Below are positions 48,701 to 60,502 of a DNA stretch of 64,000 nt, piece by piece. The stretch is from Chlorops oryzae (lineage: Eukaryota > Arthropoda > Insecta > Diptera > Chloropidae). Both the position numbers and the translations under genes were made by a program. The notes below the pieces were generated by a model. The model was given only the letters and a program-made list of their open reading frames with translations. It did no database searches and was not told where the DNA came from. Numbering within the stretch: position 1 is the first letter of the stretch; every line of letters starts with the position of its first letter. Location of the stretch: assembly GCA_020466095.1 (NCBI GenBank), contig CM035809.1, positions 6,126,723 through 6,190,722 of the forward strand, in the 5' to 3' direction.

Positions 48701-51700
48701 AAAATTTGTTACTCCAGGGCCTGTCTATACACAGTCTAGATTTCTGTATATTGTGGCAAATCTAATTCTAGGGCCAAGCTAATGCCCAGACTTCTCTACA
48801 TAGGCAATTTTTCAGCCGGGGATGTAACTAATCAGATAATTGGAACTGTTCTAAGATCAATAAATTGAATAAGGAACAAATTTTTATATATTATAGAAGC
48901 TATCATATCCATCTTATAGAAAGAATGTTCAAGTTCTGAAGATCCCTATTTATTTAAGGTTCCTTTAGCCACATTGTCAATATATCGTTTGGTCTGCAAC
49001 TGGTTCGATAGTAGTTGAACTCAATAGTTTTAGAAAAAGCACTCTATTCGATGAGCACTTTCAGCTCCCTCGACTGTAACTCTTTTCACGTCTCTCCTTC
49101 TGTATGTCTGTTCTGTCTGTCTAAAGAGGTGATTGTCTGTTCTGGTCTATTATTCTTTTATATCGAGAAAAATTTCGGTCGTTGCATCGCTCAAATGGCC
49201 GCCCACATTGCTTCCCATGAAAAAAGTGTGCAGTATTGTTGCCACGTGCCTCGGAGCTGCAATAGGGAAAGAAAAGATGAATGGACAAAGCGGCAGCTGC
49301 CGATTGAACTTTCGACACACAGCTCAATGCTGTGAAGAATAACGACCAACTGAAAAGCTATTCGATTCAAACAGGTTATGAGGAAGTTTGGTTCAATATG
49401 AACCGAAAGAGGATAAAAGGCGCAATAAAGATAATCTTATTGGAAAAAAGGAGGAAATGGCTGATGTTAAGTTCAACGTGGATTTCCTCTTGAGAAAATA
49501 CATTTCAGTTTTATGATAGAAAGATTTATGAATATTAATCATAAGTATCTTAATATTTTTAAATTCTCTCTTGGGCGCTGAGCTTTAAAAAATAAATCCT
49601 TCGAGAGAATATTCCATCCCATTAATGAGCGAAGGAGTTCAAGAATTCTATCTGAAGCCTAAAAATATTTATACATTTTTGTATTTTGTTCCTCTAGCGC
49701 GACAAAGTGTTGTGTCCTTGGATAAGACAGTCTCAAAAGCCATCACTGAAGGAATTTCGAAACTTTTCTAGATTAATGCGAGTGAAAATGTTTTGCATTT
49801 TTAATGAATTCCATGAATACGAGAAAAGTAGTTTAACGCCATTTTGTAATGCGATAAGAGAAAATGGTCTGAATATAGAAGCCATTACGAGAAACGCTTA
49901 AAAAGAAGAGCTAGATGAGGCAGCTTTACAGCTAATGTTTGAGGTAATTTGAATATTTTTGCAACCCTGACTAACTAATGAGCTCACATCAAAACTGCAG
50001 CTGTGCTCAACCGAAAAGGGAAGCACATGTGGGATTCATATCTGCCCCAAAAGCATTTCATTAAATTGACAAGTTTCGCAGCTGATGGCATCCCATCCCC
50101 TTCGATGAAATGAAGTGGTTATGGGTTCACAACTGGCATAAATTAAAGGAGCTCACACCCTGCCTGTAGAATATAATGGAAGCCCTTCATTTTTTTCCGA
50201 CATTTTGGTTCATCATAAAATGATGCCTAGAGGAAGAAATAAAAAACGAATCTCTTAAACAAAGAAGTTGTAATCGGCTGGACCTTGTCTTTGAAACTTA
50301 GCTTCTTAGAAAGAGAAAGATATCTTCTGAATAAAAATATCCATAAACATCCAAAAAAAAAAAGATCGATTTTAGTGCTAAGTTATGTCCAACTGATGTC
50401 TTTACTTCAATTCGGCTAACACCCTGCATAGCAAAAAGAAACGCTTTTGTCCAACAAAGCATGAAGAGTATGAAAAAAAAATTCTTAACACCTGAAACTT
50501 TTATATTGAAGAGAACGGAAGGACTTGAAAAGGGATTAAAAGAGTCTCTTCAAAGCAGAACACAGTAAACAATACTGCTTAAAGTTAAGTTTTTTTCTTC
50601 TTTATTTATTTATTTATTTATTTTTTTTTCTATTTAAAAAATGAACTTCGGACACAATTTTTCCAATAATCTCACAATTTTAAACCATTTTGATCTTCTT
50701 TCCAAAATAGAATTTCTCTCAGGGGAGGCTTTCACAGCTGCAATTGCAGTTCTTCTTTGTTTTCATTTCCGTTGTAAATCCTGTCGAGGAAACAAAACCA
50801 AATCCGTGGAAATAGAAATGGGAAAAACAATAGGAAAAACAATGGCGGCGACGATGTCGCCACCGGAAACGGAAATAAACAACGATTCACGTCGAGGCAT
50901 AACGAAATCGAAACATTTTACGACGCGCCGCTTCATGATTGCTCTGAGCTTTCCATTTTTTTTTTTTTTTTTCATAAAAAGCAAAAGCGAGACAAGATAA
51001 AAGCATGTTGACACATTCCGCTACAATAAAGACTTGAATGAACGGGGGGCTTTAGGGGAGTCTAAACTCACATCCATTTTCGATAGGAATCTGTCATTGA
51101 TGTGGACATGTTTATTAGGCTGATTGCAAAATTTTAAAAGAAAAATAAAATAAGAAATATCATTTACTGTTTAAAGATTGCTTAAAACATTTCGTGAAGG
51201 GATAAATTGTTTTGAAAACTAACTGAAATATTGGATCCACTCAATTGGGTTTTGGACAAGATCACATGACCCCAACGGAAATTCCAATGGACTCTGAAGC
51301 AAAAATGATTTATGGCGCCTTCATTTACAGCCACAAAACATTGTTTTGTCCTTTTCCTTGCCTTCGGTTATTATAAACAGTCTTCTACGATTACACAGCG
51401 AGGAGGATTTGGAAGCCTCATATTAAATGTTCCTCACGTTCTCATAGCTGGTCACTTCCCTTTGACTCGCAATCAGAGTAAATTTTTTTTCATTTGAATA
51501 AATTCTTTGAGAAGTCAAAAGCGCATTGATGAATGAAAAAGTTACTTACTTTATTTTGAGAACTTAACTTAACAATGAAACATTCTGGATATTGCAGAAA
51601 AGTATGGAGCTCCACACCAATGCGATTCAATTTAATTAGAGAAAATCACACAATATGAGAATTTTAATCACACTACAAAAGTCCAAAGCAAAGTGCTATT

Positions 51701-52032
51701 CCATAAAGCAAGGAAATTTATGACTAAAGGCCGATGTGGGGCAAGCACGAACGGTCAAAGTCCATATAAAAACAAGTTGCGGTATAAGCTTTCTATGTGG
51801 GTTTCCGATCTCACTAAACGAAACCATATCCAGGACGAGCTAAGTCAGGATTTTGAAAATGGCATCAGGGTTGCAATTTTTCATACTTTCGGAGATATGT
51901 GGAGTTTAAATAGTAGACACCAAGCAAGCCATGACAAGAAAATTTAACAAAATCACAACCAAAGCTTCGCGCATGAAATACATATGTGGCCAACTCTTCT
52001 AAGATAATCGGCCTTGTGCTCTATCCCGGCCT
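45723..52032. other. Non-coding stretch of duplication unit 2
   Basis: No exon is supported. It aligns to unit 1 through 46300-46425, 46940-47255, 49030-49340, 49740-50080 and 50760-51505. The stretch 48280-48830 is different in texture, with many GGGCC/GGCCC and CTAGA phrases, and has no unit 1 partner. A small palindrome TTTAGCACGC / GCGTGCTAAA lies near 47719-47789. Confidence 0.5.
51725..52030 (+). repeat. Dispersed repeat, copy 2 (partner near 10790-11075)
   Basis: It shares ordered blocks with 10790-11075 (AAAGTCCATATAAAAA, CCATATCCAGGACGAGCTAA, GGCATCAGGGTTG). This copy is open for 84 codons (51693-51947), but the other is not, and no domain is recognised. It is likely a mobile-element fragment. 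Confidence 0.55.
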
Positions 52033-52380
52033 AATAGCCTAGACAGACGTATAGCATAATCGCGATTATCTCCGTTTTGCAGATTAAAGATGAATTATGT
52101 ATAGATAAAAGTAGGATCAATTCCATTTTAATCGAACTTTTAGAAGCGCGATTATATTCATAATCGTTCTTTTTGACAAAGAAACCTTGGTGATAGCTGT
52201 CAAATAGAATTTAAATAATAAATTTAATTGAGTGGAATCAAAATTGTTGACACATAAAAAAGCTGGTTGCTTGATCATACATTTTTTAATCCACCATTTG
52301 TCGTCTGTCAGGGTTTTTTGGAAAAGTGGATTAAAAAAATTTAATCGCGATTAACTATATACGTCTGCCGACGGTATAAA
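52033..52380. mobile_element. MITE with (G)CAGACGTATA ends
   Basis: The left side reads AGACAGACGTATAG, then TAATCGCGATTA. The right side reads TAATCGCGATTA, then CTATATACGTCTGC. These face each other across about 310 bp of AT-rich DNA. No coding sequence; a target duplication cannot be fixed. Confidence 0.6.
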
Positions 52381-53137
52381 CTATAGATATGTAGATTTAG
52401 TCGATCATAACTTGATCAGCTTGGCTTTTAAAGCCATTTTCGTGCAACTTGTTCATTTTAAAATGTCACCCAAAGTAAAATAATTGAAATTTTTTTCATA
52501 ATTTTTCACTTCGATAGTTTATTTTTCCCTCAATGGGTTCAATTTTTCCATAATTTTAATTTTTCCTAAAAGCCCATACAATTGGCTTTCAAACTGCTTA
52601 CTCTTTTTCTACGATAAACCAATATCGTGGGAGAACTTTTTTTCTCGACTTACTAAAAGCACTTCCGGACGGGAAACCCTGTATTATTACAAGAACTCAA
52701 CTTTCCGAGCAGAATTTTCTTCACAAGATTCGCCTGCTAAAAAAAATTGATCTCTTTTTCTGGTTCAGGCATTGCTTTTGGTATTGTTTTTTTTTTTTTT
52801 TTTTTTTTTATTGCTATAACATCCACTTTTCTCAGGTCTTTCTCATTGCCAGTAAAGACTCTATTTTTCCGTAGGAGACAGCAAGGGGTCTGTTTTATTC
52901 AAAAATTTTACCAAACATTTCCCAGATCATTTTATAATATCAATATTGGTTTTTTGGCGAGACCGACCATGGCAAAGTGCTTAAAAGTGTGGGGAAATGT
53001 GTCACCATTAATATGATGGGATTAACAGAAATTTTAGATCGAATTTATCACATTTTGTTGCAGTTTGTCAATATCAAAGCTGTCTATCAGCAATATGTAT
53101 GTATGAATGTGTTAATGATGTAAAGAGGGGCACGTAC
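52381..53137. other. Non-coding stretch
   Basis: No exon is supported. It contains a long poly-T run (about 52787-52809). Unit 1 has no counterpart between its anchors at 24030 and 24190, so this and the next feature lie in DNA present only in unit 2. Confidence 0.5.
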
Positions 53138-53430
53138 CTGTCGCTCCACCGTCGTTTTGCGGGATGGCCGCTCGATGGAGACCGGAAAAAGATAAACTGA
53201 TCGATTCCCATTGATGCTGGACGATGTTGGATAAATTACGCGTCGAATTGCGCGACGAGATCTTGTGTGGCGATTTGATTTGGGTTTTGTTTTTTTTAAC
53301 ACACGCGTGGAGGCACGAACACAGTAAGAAAAACGAAAATAAATGCGATTTGGCGGTTTTCGACTCATTCCCTCGGATACGCGTGCTTTCTTATTCGTAA
53401 TCGGTCGAAAACTGTGCCATCTTCACTAGA
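53138..53430 (-). other. Candidate 5' exon of an unidentified minus-strand gene
   Basis: Read on the minus strand this block has the A/C-rich texture of a fly 5' leader (AAAACAAAACCCAAATC) and is less AT-rich than its surroundings. It ends at a strong splice donor, GAGCGACAG|GTACGTG (exon end 53138). Two frames cross the donor: one from ATG at 53366-53368 (MSRKPPNRIYF...) and one from an ATG near 53210 (MGIDQFIFFRSP...); neither is recognised. No downstream exon is identified on the minus strand, so the partner gene could be far to the left. Chance occurrence cannot be excluded. Confidence 0.3.
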
Positions 53431-55182
53431 GATGTAGAACAAGAAAAAGTACTTATTCAATTCGGTTCTGTCGGCGCTTTTAAAGGCTCGCCTACAGAAC
53501 GGCTTTTGCTTCGCAAAACGTCGTTAATTAGTTCGCATTATAAGTTGGGGCGGGCATACACGGCCAATCGCGTTTGACAAGCCTAGGACTTATGCTACAA
53601 ATGGTTTTAAAGCTTAATTTGATAAACAAAGAAACAGTTGGAAGACAGATAAACTTTAATTTATGGAAAACTAATCAAAGTGCGAAGTGCTTTCGAAAGG
53701 CCGCTCATGCAGCGTCGAAAAATTTGCGATCGCAGAACTTACGAAGGCTATTTGCGAACCTGCATGACGACCACTTATGAAAGGAAACGTTTTAGTGTAG
53801 ACCTTCAAAAGTATAAATTAGTTTTCCAGCATTTTATCTGTTTACTTTTGAGGTAATTAAAAATATAACGACTTTAGCTAAGAGAATTGTAAACAAAGGG
53901 AAAGTAAAGAGCCTGCAGCCGCTTGTTGCACTCTGCATTCACCGGAGAAAATAATTTGAATTGGACACAAGCCACATGAGGGCGAGACACTTTAGAGCGA
54001 ACAAAAAAAAATCTTCTAGTTTTGAGTGGAGAAATTAAAAATTTCACGATTCGTTGGCCATAACAGGGTAAACAAAAAAGCTAGCTACGTTAGCTGCTAA
54101 AGCGCCTGAAAGGATGCAACACGAGATTTGCATAAACGCTTATTCAAGGATTTTTTAATGAAAATTTGAAATTCATGAATAAACTGGATAATTATGAATG
54201 CAGAGAAAAGAATTTTATGACTTGTTGGAGGATGTCATAGCGCAGCTGTTGACTCAGAAATTGTCAATCTCAATTTTTCGTACTTTTTAAAGGGGCGACT
54301 TCCGCTTGATTTCAAATATAATCGACCCGAGGGCGGTCAACATAGAAGACCAGATTTCAAAATTACCTATAAATCCGTTTTTGCACTCCATTTTGAATCA
54401 TTTCAACATGTTCTTAACGACTCAGCCCATTGCTCATGATTTGGAATTTAATTTAAGTACTTTTCGATGACAAAAACTGAAACGGATTTCCACGTTCATG
54501 CCATTGCACTCAAAACGGGATTGAGAACTATAAGAAAATATGAATCAAAAAAAGGAAAAAAAGCGAAACAAGATAATTTATTGCAAATTGCCTTTGCCCT
54601 TAACGAGCTATGAAAAGGCTGTGGAGCGGAGTGAATGGTTAAAGGAACTCATTCCGTTCGAACGGTCTCCAGTTTCGGTTCTTTTCCTATTTTATTGGAA
54701 TGCCTTTTCATTTATTCAGTGACGCGGAAAATTTAGGCATCAAATCCAGACCTAATTTAGGTTTTATATATTCCTGGGGAAGGACTCATACTCTTGACAA
54801 TAAAATCAATCAATCTCAGAAATAAAAGGTCATGGTGATTTAAGTCCAATAAAGCATGAGAGGGCGCAGTGATTAAGCCAAATAAAATCCAATTCAAATA
54901 AAGAGGAACTATGCTCATTTGTCATAGACCTTAGACTCTCTACATACATTCTATTTATTCCTTCTTTCAGTCAATTAAATTCACTTTTCTTTTTAGCAAA
55001 ATCCTTTTAAAAATGTAAGTGCTTGACGACGACTTAGGAAGCACCCGCCGTCATTACGACAAATCCGCCACAAAGTGCTGCAACATGCATGGACTTTCCA
55101 ACGTGAAATCGCATTCGAAATTGAGAAACCCGAGAGCGAAACTTTTTCGAAAAACGCAATAAAAATAAATCAAATAAAAAAT
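53431..55182. other. End of duplication unit 2 and Ly6 upstream region
   Basis: Segment 53825-54840 matches 24190-25215. After 54840 the DNA is outside the duplication. A pyrimidine-rich TTTCTTTTTAG near 54998 could be a splice acceptor for the exon carrying the Ly6 start, and a 25-codon upstream frame (ATG 55085, stop 55160-55162) would lie in that leader. Confidence 0.45.
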
Positions 55183-55913
55183 ATGCACCCAAATCGGAAT
55201 TGGCTACGGCTCAACGAATCGGTCATTACAGTATTAACACTGATTTTTTTAGTCCAAGAAGGTAGGTCCAATCGCCAGGTCGCCCTATTTGGGTCTCCCA
55301 CTTAATATTCTTATATAATATTCCCCTTAGGATACAGCATCGACTGCTTCAAGTGCGTTTCATATAATGGCGCCAACAAAGCCTGCGACGATCCTTTTCA
55401 CAATAACTACTCGACAGCGATACTCGAGTCACCCTGTATGGGTGGGCGCAAGGGACGGGATGGACTGTTCCCAGCGACGGCTTGCATTAAAATCGCAGGA
55501 TATTACGGTAAATTCAATGAATATATAAACAAACTTCTATCCAAAACAGTCTCTCCCTCTCTTTTGCTCCCGCTTTATGGCCTTAGACGACACCGGTGAA
55601 TCGATAACGGTGCGTGGCTGTGCTTTGGACAGTGGAACACTGACAACTGACACGGAAATCATTCGAATGTCACATTGTGGCAAATTCTACTACGATGACA
55701 GGTGAATTGACCGTTAACAATTATATTGACTCAATTCGTCAAATCATTATTCCTTCCCCCAGATACGTGCACGGTTGCCTTCAGAGTTGCAGTGACGGCG
55801 ATGCCTGCAACGGCGCGATGAGTACAAGAAGCTCGCAACCATTGCAATCGCAAGTTATGCTAAGCATTTCAGTATTTCTTCTGATGGACTTGCTTGGCTG
55901 GAGGGATAGGTAG
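55183..55913 (+). CDS. Ly6/three-finger GPI-anchored protein (four coding exons)
   Basis: Coding exons are 55183-55261, 55331-55507, 55587-55701 and 55763-55913, joined by three short GT-AG introns (69, 79 and 61 bp) whose phases agree, giving 173 residues. The N-terminus (MHPNRNWLRLNE, then VITVLTLIFLVQEG) is a signal peptide. The mature part opens YSIDCFKCVSYNGANKACDD and holds ten cysteines in Ly6/uPAR (three-finger) order, ending in the family's Cys-Asn motif (DACNG). NNYST offers an N-glycosylation sequon. The tail, VMLSISVFLLMDLLGW, is a hydrophobic GPI-attachment signal. The ATG at 55183 is chosen because it is the first ATG in frame and gives a normal signal peptide. Fly Ly6 proteins act at the cell surface, for example in septate-junction assembly or ion-channel modulation; which orthologue this is cannot be fixed. 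It lies just beyond the 25-kb duplication and converges with HGH1. Confidence 0.95.
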
Positions 55914-56700
55914 CATTGAATGGGGTCACTGCGAACTGCGAAGTACTCGATGATTTGTTGAAACAAGTCACGTACAAACGAAGTCATGTAGAGAACTAAA
56001 AAAGAAACGGAAATAGCTTCAAAATCGGATATGCGGAATAGACAAAGAGAAATCTACTTTCGGAAACCATCATTTAAAAATAATAGCAGTTAAAAGCAGT
56101 AAAACTCACTTTCGAGATGAGCAATGGGCGTTTTTGTTGATCCTAAACGTATGCTATTAAAAATTATAGGCCTTTATAATTCTCTAAAGAAACTTTGAAG
56201 TAACTTTTCTTTGGCTTTTTGCCTGTACCTACTACCAATTGATGAACAAAAATCAATGTTCTAAATTCCTATAAATCACTGCATACTTTTAGATCCTAAA
56301 ATATTTTAATAACGTTTCTATGACGCAATCAAAAAAAAAAAAGCTTCGAAGAAAACGAATATCGTAAGTAAGTTTTGTGCTCTTTTCTCTCGCCTCTTTT
56401 TAGAAGGTCTTAGCACAATTTCGATCACAGTTACTTATTCATACAAATATTCACACACACACACACACTCTCTCAGTCGTTATCCTTCGAATGTACATAA
56501 ACGTATTTATATAAGCTATCGCCGCTGCTTCAAAATGTTTCAAATGCGACTTCGTTGAGATTAAATGAAAATTTTTATAAAAGAAAATAAGCACATTTTT
56601 CGCTGAATATAATAACGAGTGCAACAAAAAATATTTCAACTTAGCACCTAAAGGTATGCATTTCGGAGCAAACGGAGCTTAATCAAGGCTTTAATGATAT
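55914..56700. other. Ly6 3' flank
   Basis: It presumably holds the Ly6 3' untranslated region. A (CA)n run lies at 56451-56466. No further exon is visible and no clear poly(A) signal was fixed. Confidence 0.5.
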
Positions 56701-57686
56701 CGTCGCCTTACTTCCAAAACCTCGTATCTACAAAAATGCTGTTTTTCAGAAAACGAAAAAAACTGATTATCTTACGTAAATTTCACATTATTAACGATTT
56801 TACTCTTTTAAACCATAGCTAGGATATTTACTGAAGACTCTGAACTGAATTTACGGTACGGAGCTCACTAAAGAAGTAGCACTGGCTGATTTTGTCACTT
56901 ACGTGTTTTTGGTCCTTTAGAAAATTACAAATGTTGTTACTTACGAGGTTTTGTGCGAACTAAAAAAGACGTGGCTTAAAGTTTTCATTTCTTTTTAATG
57001 TACTTTAAGGCAAATATTTGGAACATAAAAAGAATAAAAATAACAATTTGAACTTAAATTCAATTATTTCAGTGAAAATATATGAGCACTACAAGAGCTG
57101 TATTTCTCTAGATACGCCACTGGTTTCAGCTTAACTATAATTGCAGCCTAAATTTGCTTTGTCGCTTTTGTGTCTCTGTTTAAACCGGGACATTGAGACA
57201 ACATAAGTGCATAATTCCCCAGCAGAAAATATCGCACTGAAACCATCAAAGGCTTGCAATGATATTGAGAGTTATTGAAACTATAAGCTCTTTCTTTTGA
57301 AATGGCCTCTTTTTTATTTATATTTATTTTGTTTCATATTGATAAATTATTGACTTAATTATTGCTAAAGACATTTCCTACTTGGTTACATTTTATTGTT
57401 TAGAGATGTTATATTCTAACCAACAACAAATTTGCCGTTTAAATGACATATGAGCCACTTCAAGTTTATTTATAGAACATTATTTTACATATACGAGGTT
57501 TTAGAAGGAATTTTAAGGTAAGCTTGCAGATACGAGGTTTTAAAATTTGCGATAATTATTTTTTTCTCATACAAAGTCACTGAGTTGGAAATGCCATGTG
57601 GGGCAAAATGCGTTTCTCTATTTTATAAGCTAAAAAAACCAATTTCATAAAAATGTCAGATACGAGGTTTTGGAAGTAAGGCGACG
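56701..57686. mobile_element. 986-bp TIR element, CCTCGTA family, second member
   Basis: The inverted repeats are identical for 29 bp, starting CGTCGCCTTACTTCC and continuing AAAACCTCGTATCT. ATAT flanks both ends (56697-56700 and 57687-57690). TACGAGGTTTT recurs inside at about 56945, 57494, 57532 and at the right end. Termini, duplication and internal motif parallel the element at 27222-28087, but the outer 15 bp differ, so they are related families rather than copies. No transposase is recognised. Confidence 0.88.
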
Positions 57687-58555
57687 ATATACGCACACCT
57701 TTCAAAGCCCTTCCTCAAGATGTGATTAAATGGGCATATCTAAAACAATGAACCGATGTGTAACTATCCAATATATTCGAAATATTTCAACGCATACTTT
57801 TTGGGTGCTGAATTTAAATATTTTCTGTTGTCTTAACAAAAACTTTTCATCAAAACTATCAAATGTGATTTAAATTAAATTGATCTACTCTTTAATGAAA
57901 AATGAAAAACTAAAAACTTTTTTAGAAAGTAATTAATTATGGAAATTATTTTTGATTCGAGAACGTTGTTATTTATAAGCTAGTCTTTTTCTCTGTTAAC
58001 ACATGTCACTTATTAATCAAGCGCCTGCACTTATGCAATGAATTTACATTAAGATATTAAACTCATTCGTCATGTTAAAAAGAAAAACTTATTGAATTTT
58101 CTATATAAATTAATTGAATTAATTTCTTGATTTAAAAACTAGAATAATTAAGAATATAACTAACGAAATGAATATGAATTGAAATTGCATTCAGGAATTT
58201 ATATTAACAGAAAAACAAATTATGATAAAAGCACAGAAGCAAGTGATTTTGCATCGACTTAATATTGTATATCTATTTGTATTTGTATTTGTACTTAAAC
58301 ATAAGCGAAGTTCTGAGTTAACAAAGTCGATTATTAAGTCTACGCTAGTATATTTCCATTAGTTCGTTGAAAAATCATAACATTTTTAAATGATATTTTA
58401 AATTTAGCAATGAAAATTATATCTCAATACGTACCTAATTAGCTAAAAATATATTCAAAGCGCTCAAGGGTGCGCGAAGATTTTTTCAAAAAAAGTTCTT
58501 ATTTTTTTTTTTTATAGTGAATGTTTTTCCATAATTTCGGGTATTTTTCCCATCC

Positions 58556-58659
58556 TTAAGTGCCTCGGCCACGGTACAACGAAAGATTTACGACAGCAAA
58601 TGTGTGTTAGTGCAATAAGCGTGTAGTAAGCGCTGTAGTACCGTGGCCGAAGCACTTAA
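58556..58659. mobile_element. 104-bp miniature inverted repeat, TTAAGTGCC ends
   Basis: The left arm TTAAGTGCCTCGGCCACGGT and right arm ACCGTGGCCGAAGCACTTAA pair over 22 bp with one mismatch, around about 60 bp of unrelated sequence. The outermost TTAA could be a target duplication, as in piggyBac-type insertions. The same arm motif is repeated in tandem at 62846-62930 next to HGH1. Confidence 0.65.
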
Positions 58660-60207
58660 AACATCTCCGAAATTTACAAAATCAAAGCATACCTTTAGGT
58701 AGTACGTCATTGAGCCTTGGTTCAACTTATGGTGTCGATTGTGGCGAAGTAATTTAATTAAATTCAGCTATAATTGTGTGTATTCAAACAATTAAACAAA
58801 AATATATTCAAATAGAAGTGAGAAATGTGGGAAATAGTATTCTGTAGCATACCTACAGGATGTTTATGGCTAAATCATTGAACGGAGCAGAATTTATAAA
58901 AAATCATAAAAATTATGAATACCAAAACTACGAATTCAGTCCATATAGGTCTGATTTAGACTAAGCAATTCTGATTGAAGAGTTTCCCACATTTGTCGGC
59001 GATTAGACGACGGGAGTGTGCTCGATTCCGCTCCGCGTCGCCTCCTTGCTAGCAAATGTGAGCAAATTTTCAATCAGATTTGCGTAGTCTTAATCGGACC
59101 ATAGAAAAACCCCAGGCGTCAAGTATGCTACAAAATTTTAAAGCATTCAATCCGATTATAAAAATTACCCGGGAATTTATCCCTGCGGATTTGAAAAAAA
59201 ATTCTCCGAACGTTCTTGAGAAAAGGACCTTATATAGGGCTGACCCTATTTCCTTGTCTTATTTTAAATTCTTTACCAACAGAGCTTATTTGAGGCTTCA
59301 AAAAGACTTGCACAGCTACGAAAAGTCTTGCTTAGTATTGAATATATTCTTAATATGTATTTATGTGTCCTTTTAGGTGCTGAAAAAAACTGTTTTATTT
59401 TTCTCGATGATTCTCAATCGTTATTCTAAATCAATCTATCAAAACACTTTTTTGCGATTATTTAAAAAAGCACTTTAAAATATAAAAGAAAACTTAAAGT
59501 AAATTAAAATTTAATAACGAATTTTAGATAGTCTTTGTTATTTTTATCAATCATATCTTATGCAAATTATGTATTTTTATACAGAAAAGCTAAATCAATT
59601 TCTTTGAAATATTGTAAACAAAATATATAATGAACAAGGTTTATGGTAAACAGGACCAAGAAACGCAAAAATTCTATTCTCCTTTATTGCTTATGAAGGC
59701 AATACTCTTTTATTGATATTTTAGACTCCTAAAAGCGTGCTAAGCTTTTGGATTTTTTCTTTTCTTTTTATTATAAAATAAAACTAAAATGGCAGCTTCA
59801 GTTATCGAGCTTTAAATGGTTTCTAATTTCAAATGAAGTAGCAAATATTAACTTAATCAAAAAAATCGTTTGGAAGGAATTTTTGCATGCAACTCAAGAG
59901 CAATACACTGAAAGAAATGAATAACTGATTTAAAATCAAAAAAAAAAAAATGCGACCAATCAAATGAACTGCACCAGAAAGAAGAGCTCTCTTTATAGCT
60001 TAAGCTTAAGAAGTTGAATTGAAAAACAAAAATATAAGAAAAACTATAAGAATAACTACAATTAAAATCAAAATATATCGTTTAAGAACTCTCACGTACT
60101 CGGTACGGAAAACAATTCAACTGATTATGTAATTCTAATCACAACACTCGAATATTTATTATTTGCATTTAAAAATTAATCATACTTGTATCAACGTTAA
60201 CTAACTA

Positions 60208-60232
60208 TATATACATATATATATATATATAC
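60208..60232. repeat. (AT)n microsatellite
   Basis: An ATATATACATATATATATAT-type run directly upstream of TACACTGCAAG. Confidence 0.85.
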
Positions 60233-60502
60233 ACTGCAAGAAAAATTAAATAAAAATTAATATTACAAGTAAATGGAAGTACACTTTTTGTCTGAAGTTT
60301 TTTTCAGAATACGGCTACGAAGTGAAGTTTAGCCAAAAATTCTTTTCAAGGTCATTTATATAAATTGCTTAAAATAATTTTTAACAACATATTTTTAACA
60401 ACCCTTTTAACGACCCTTTGGTTCCAATAGTACTAAAGTTAAAAAGTATGCGAAGCTATCTACTTAACGAGCCACGAAAGCCACTTTTTTGAATCTATAG
60501 AC

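Larger units (their letters stand above)
25565..54840 (+). repeat. Tandem duplication, unit 2 (about 29 kb)
   Basis: This is the direct, collinear paralogue of unit 1. It is about 4.5 kb longer, largely because of insertions not present in unit 1: a TIR element (27222-28087), two mariners (29487-32480), a LINE remnant and Helentron-like elements. It lacks unit 1's composite Helentron and hAT insertions. Its end lies about 340 bp upstream of the Ly6 start codon. No intact gene is visible in it. Confidence 0.88.
57691..60502. other. Convergent intergenic region between Ly6 and HGH1
   Basis: Very AT-rich DNA with no supported exon. It holds a miniature inverted repeat (58556-58659), an (AT)n/(TATA)n run at about 60208-60232, and near 60155 a TTTATT that would serve as AATAAA for HGH1 on the minus strand. 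The frame at 59080-59376 has no family features. Confidence 0.55.

Noticed and set aside
54540..54722. 60-codon frame over the conserved island at the end of unit 2
   Set aside because: The paralogous island at 24920-25100 shows indels outside multiples of three and a different frame, so the conservation is not at protein level.
430..54840. Duplication explained by two haplotypes joined in the assembly
   Set aside because: Divergence between the units is too high and uneven, with many private insertions, for alleles of one locus. It is kept as the alternative to test with long reads.
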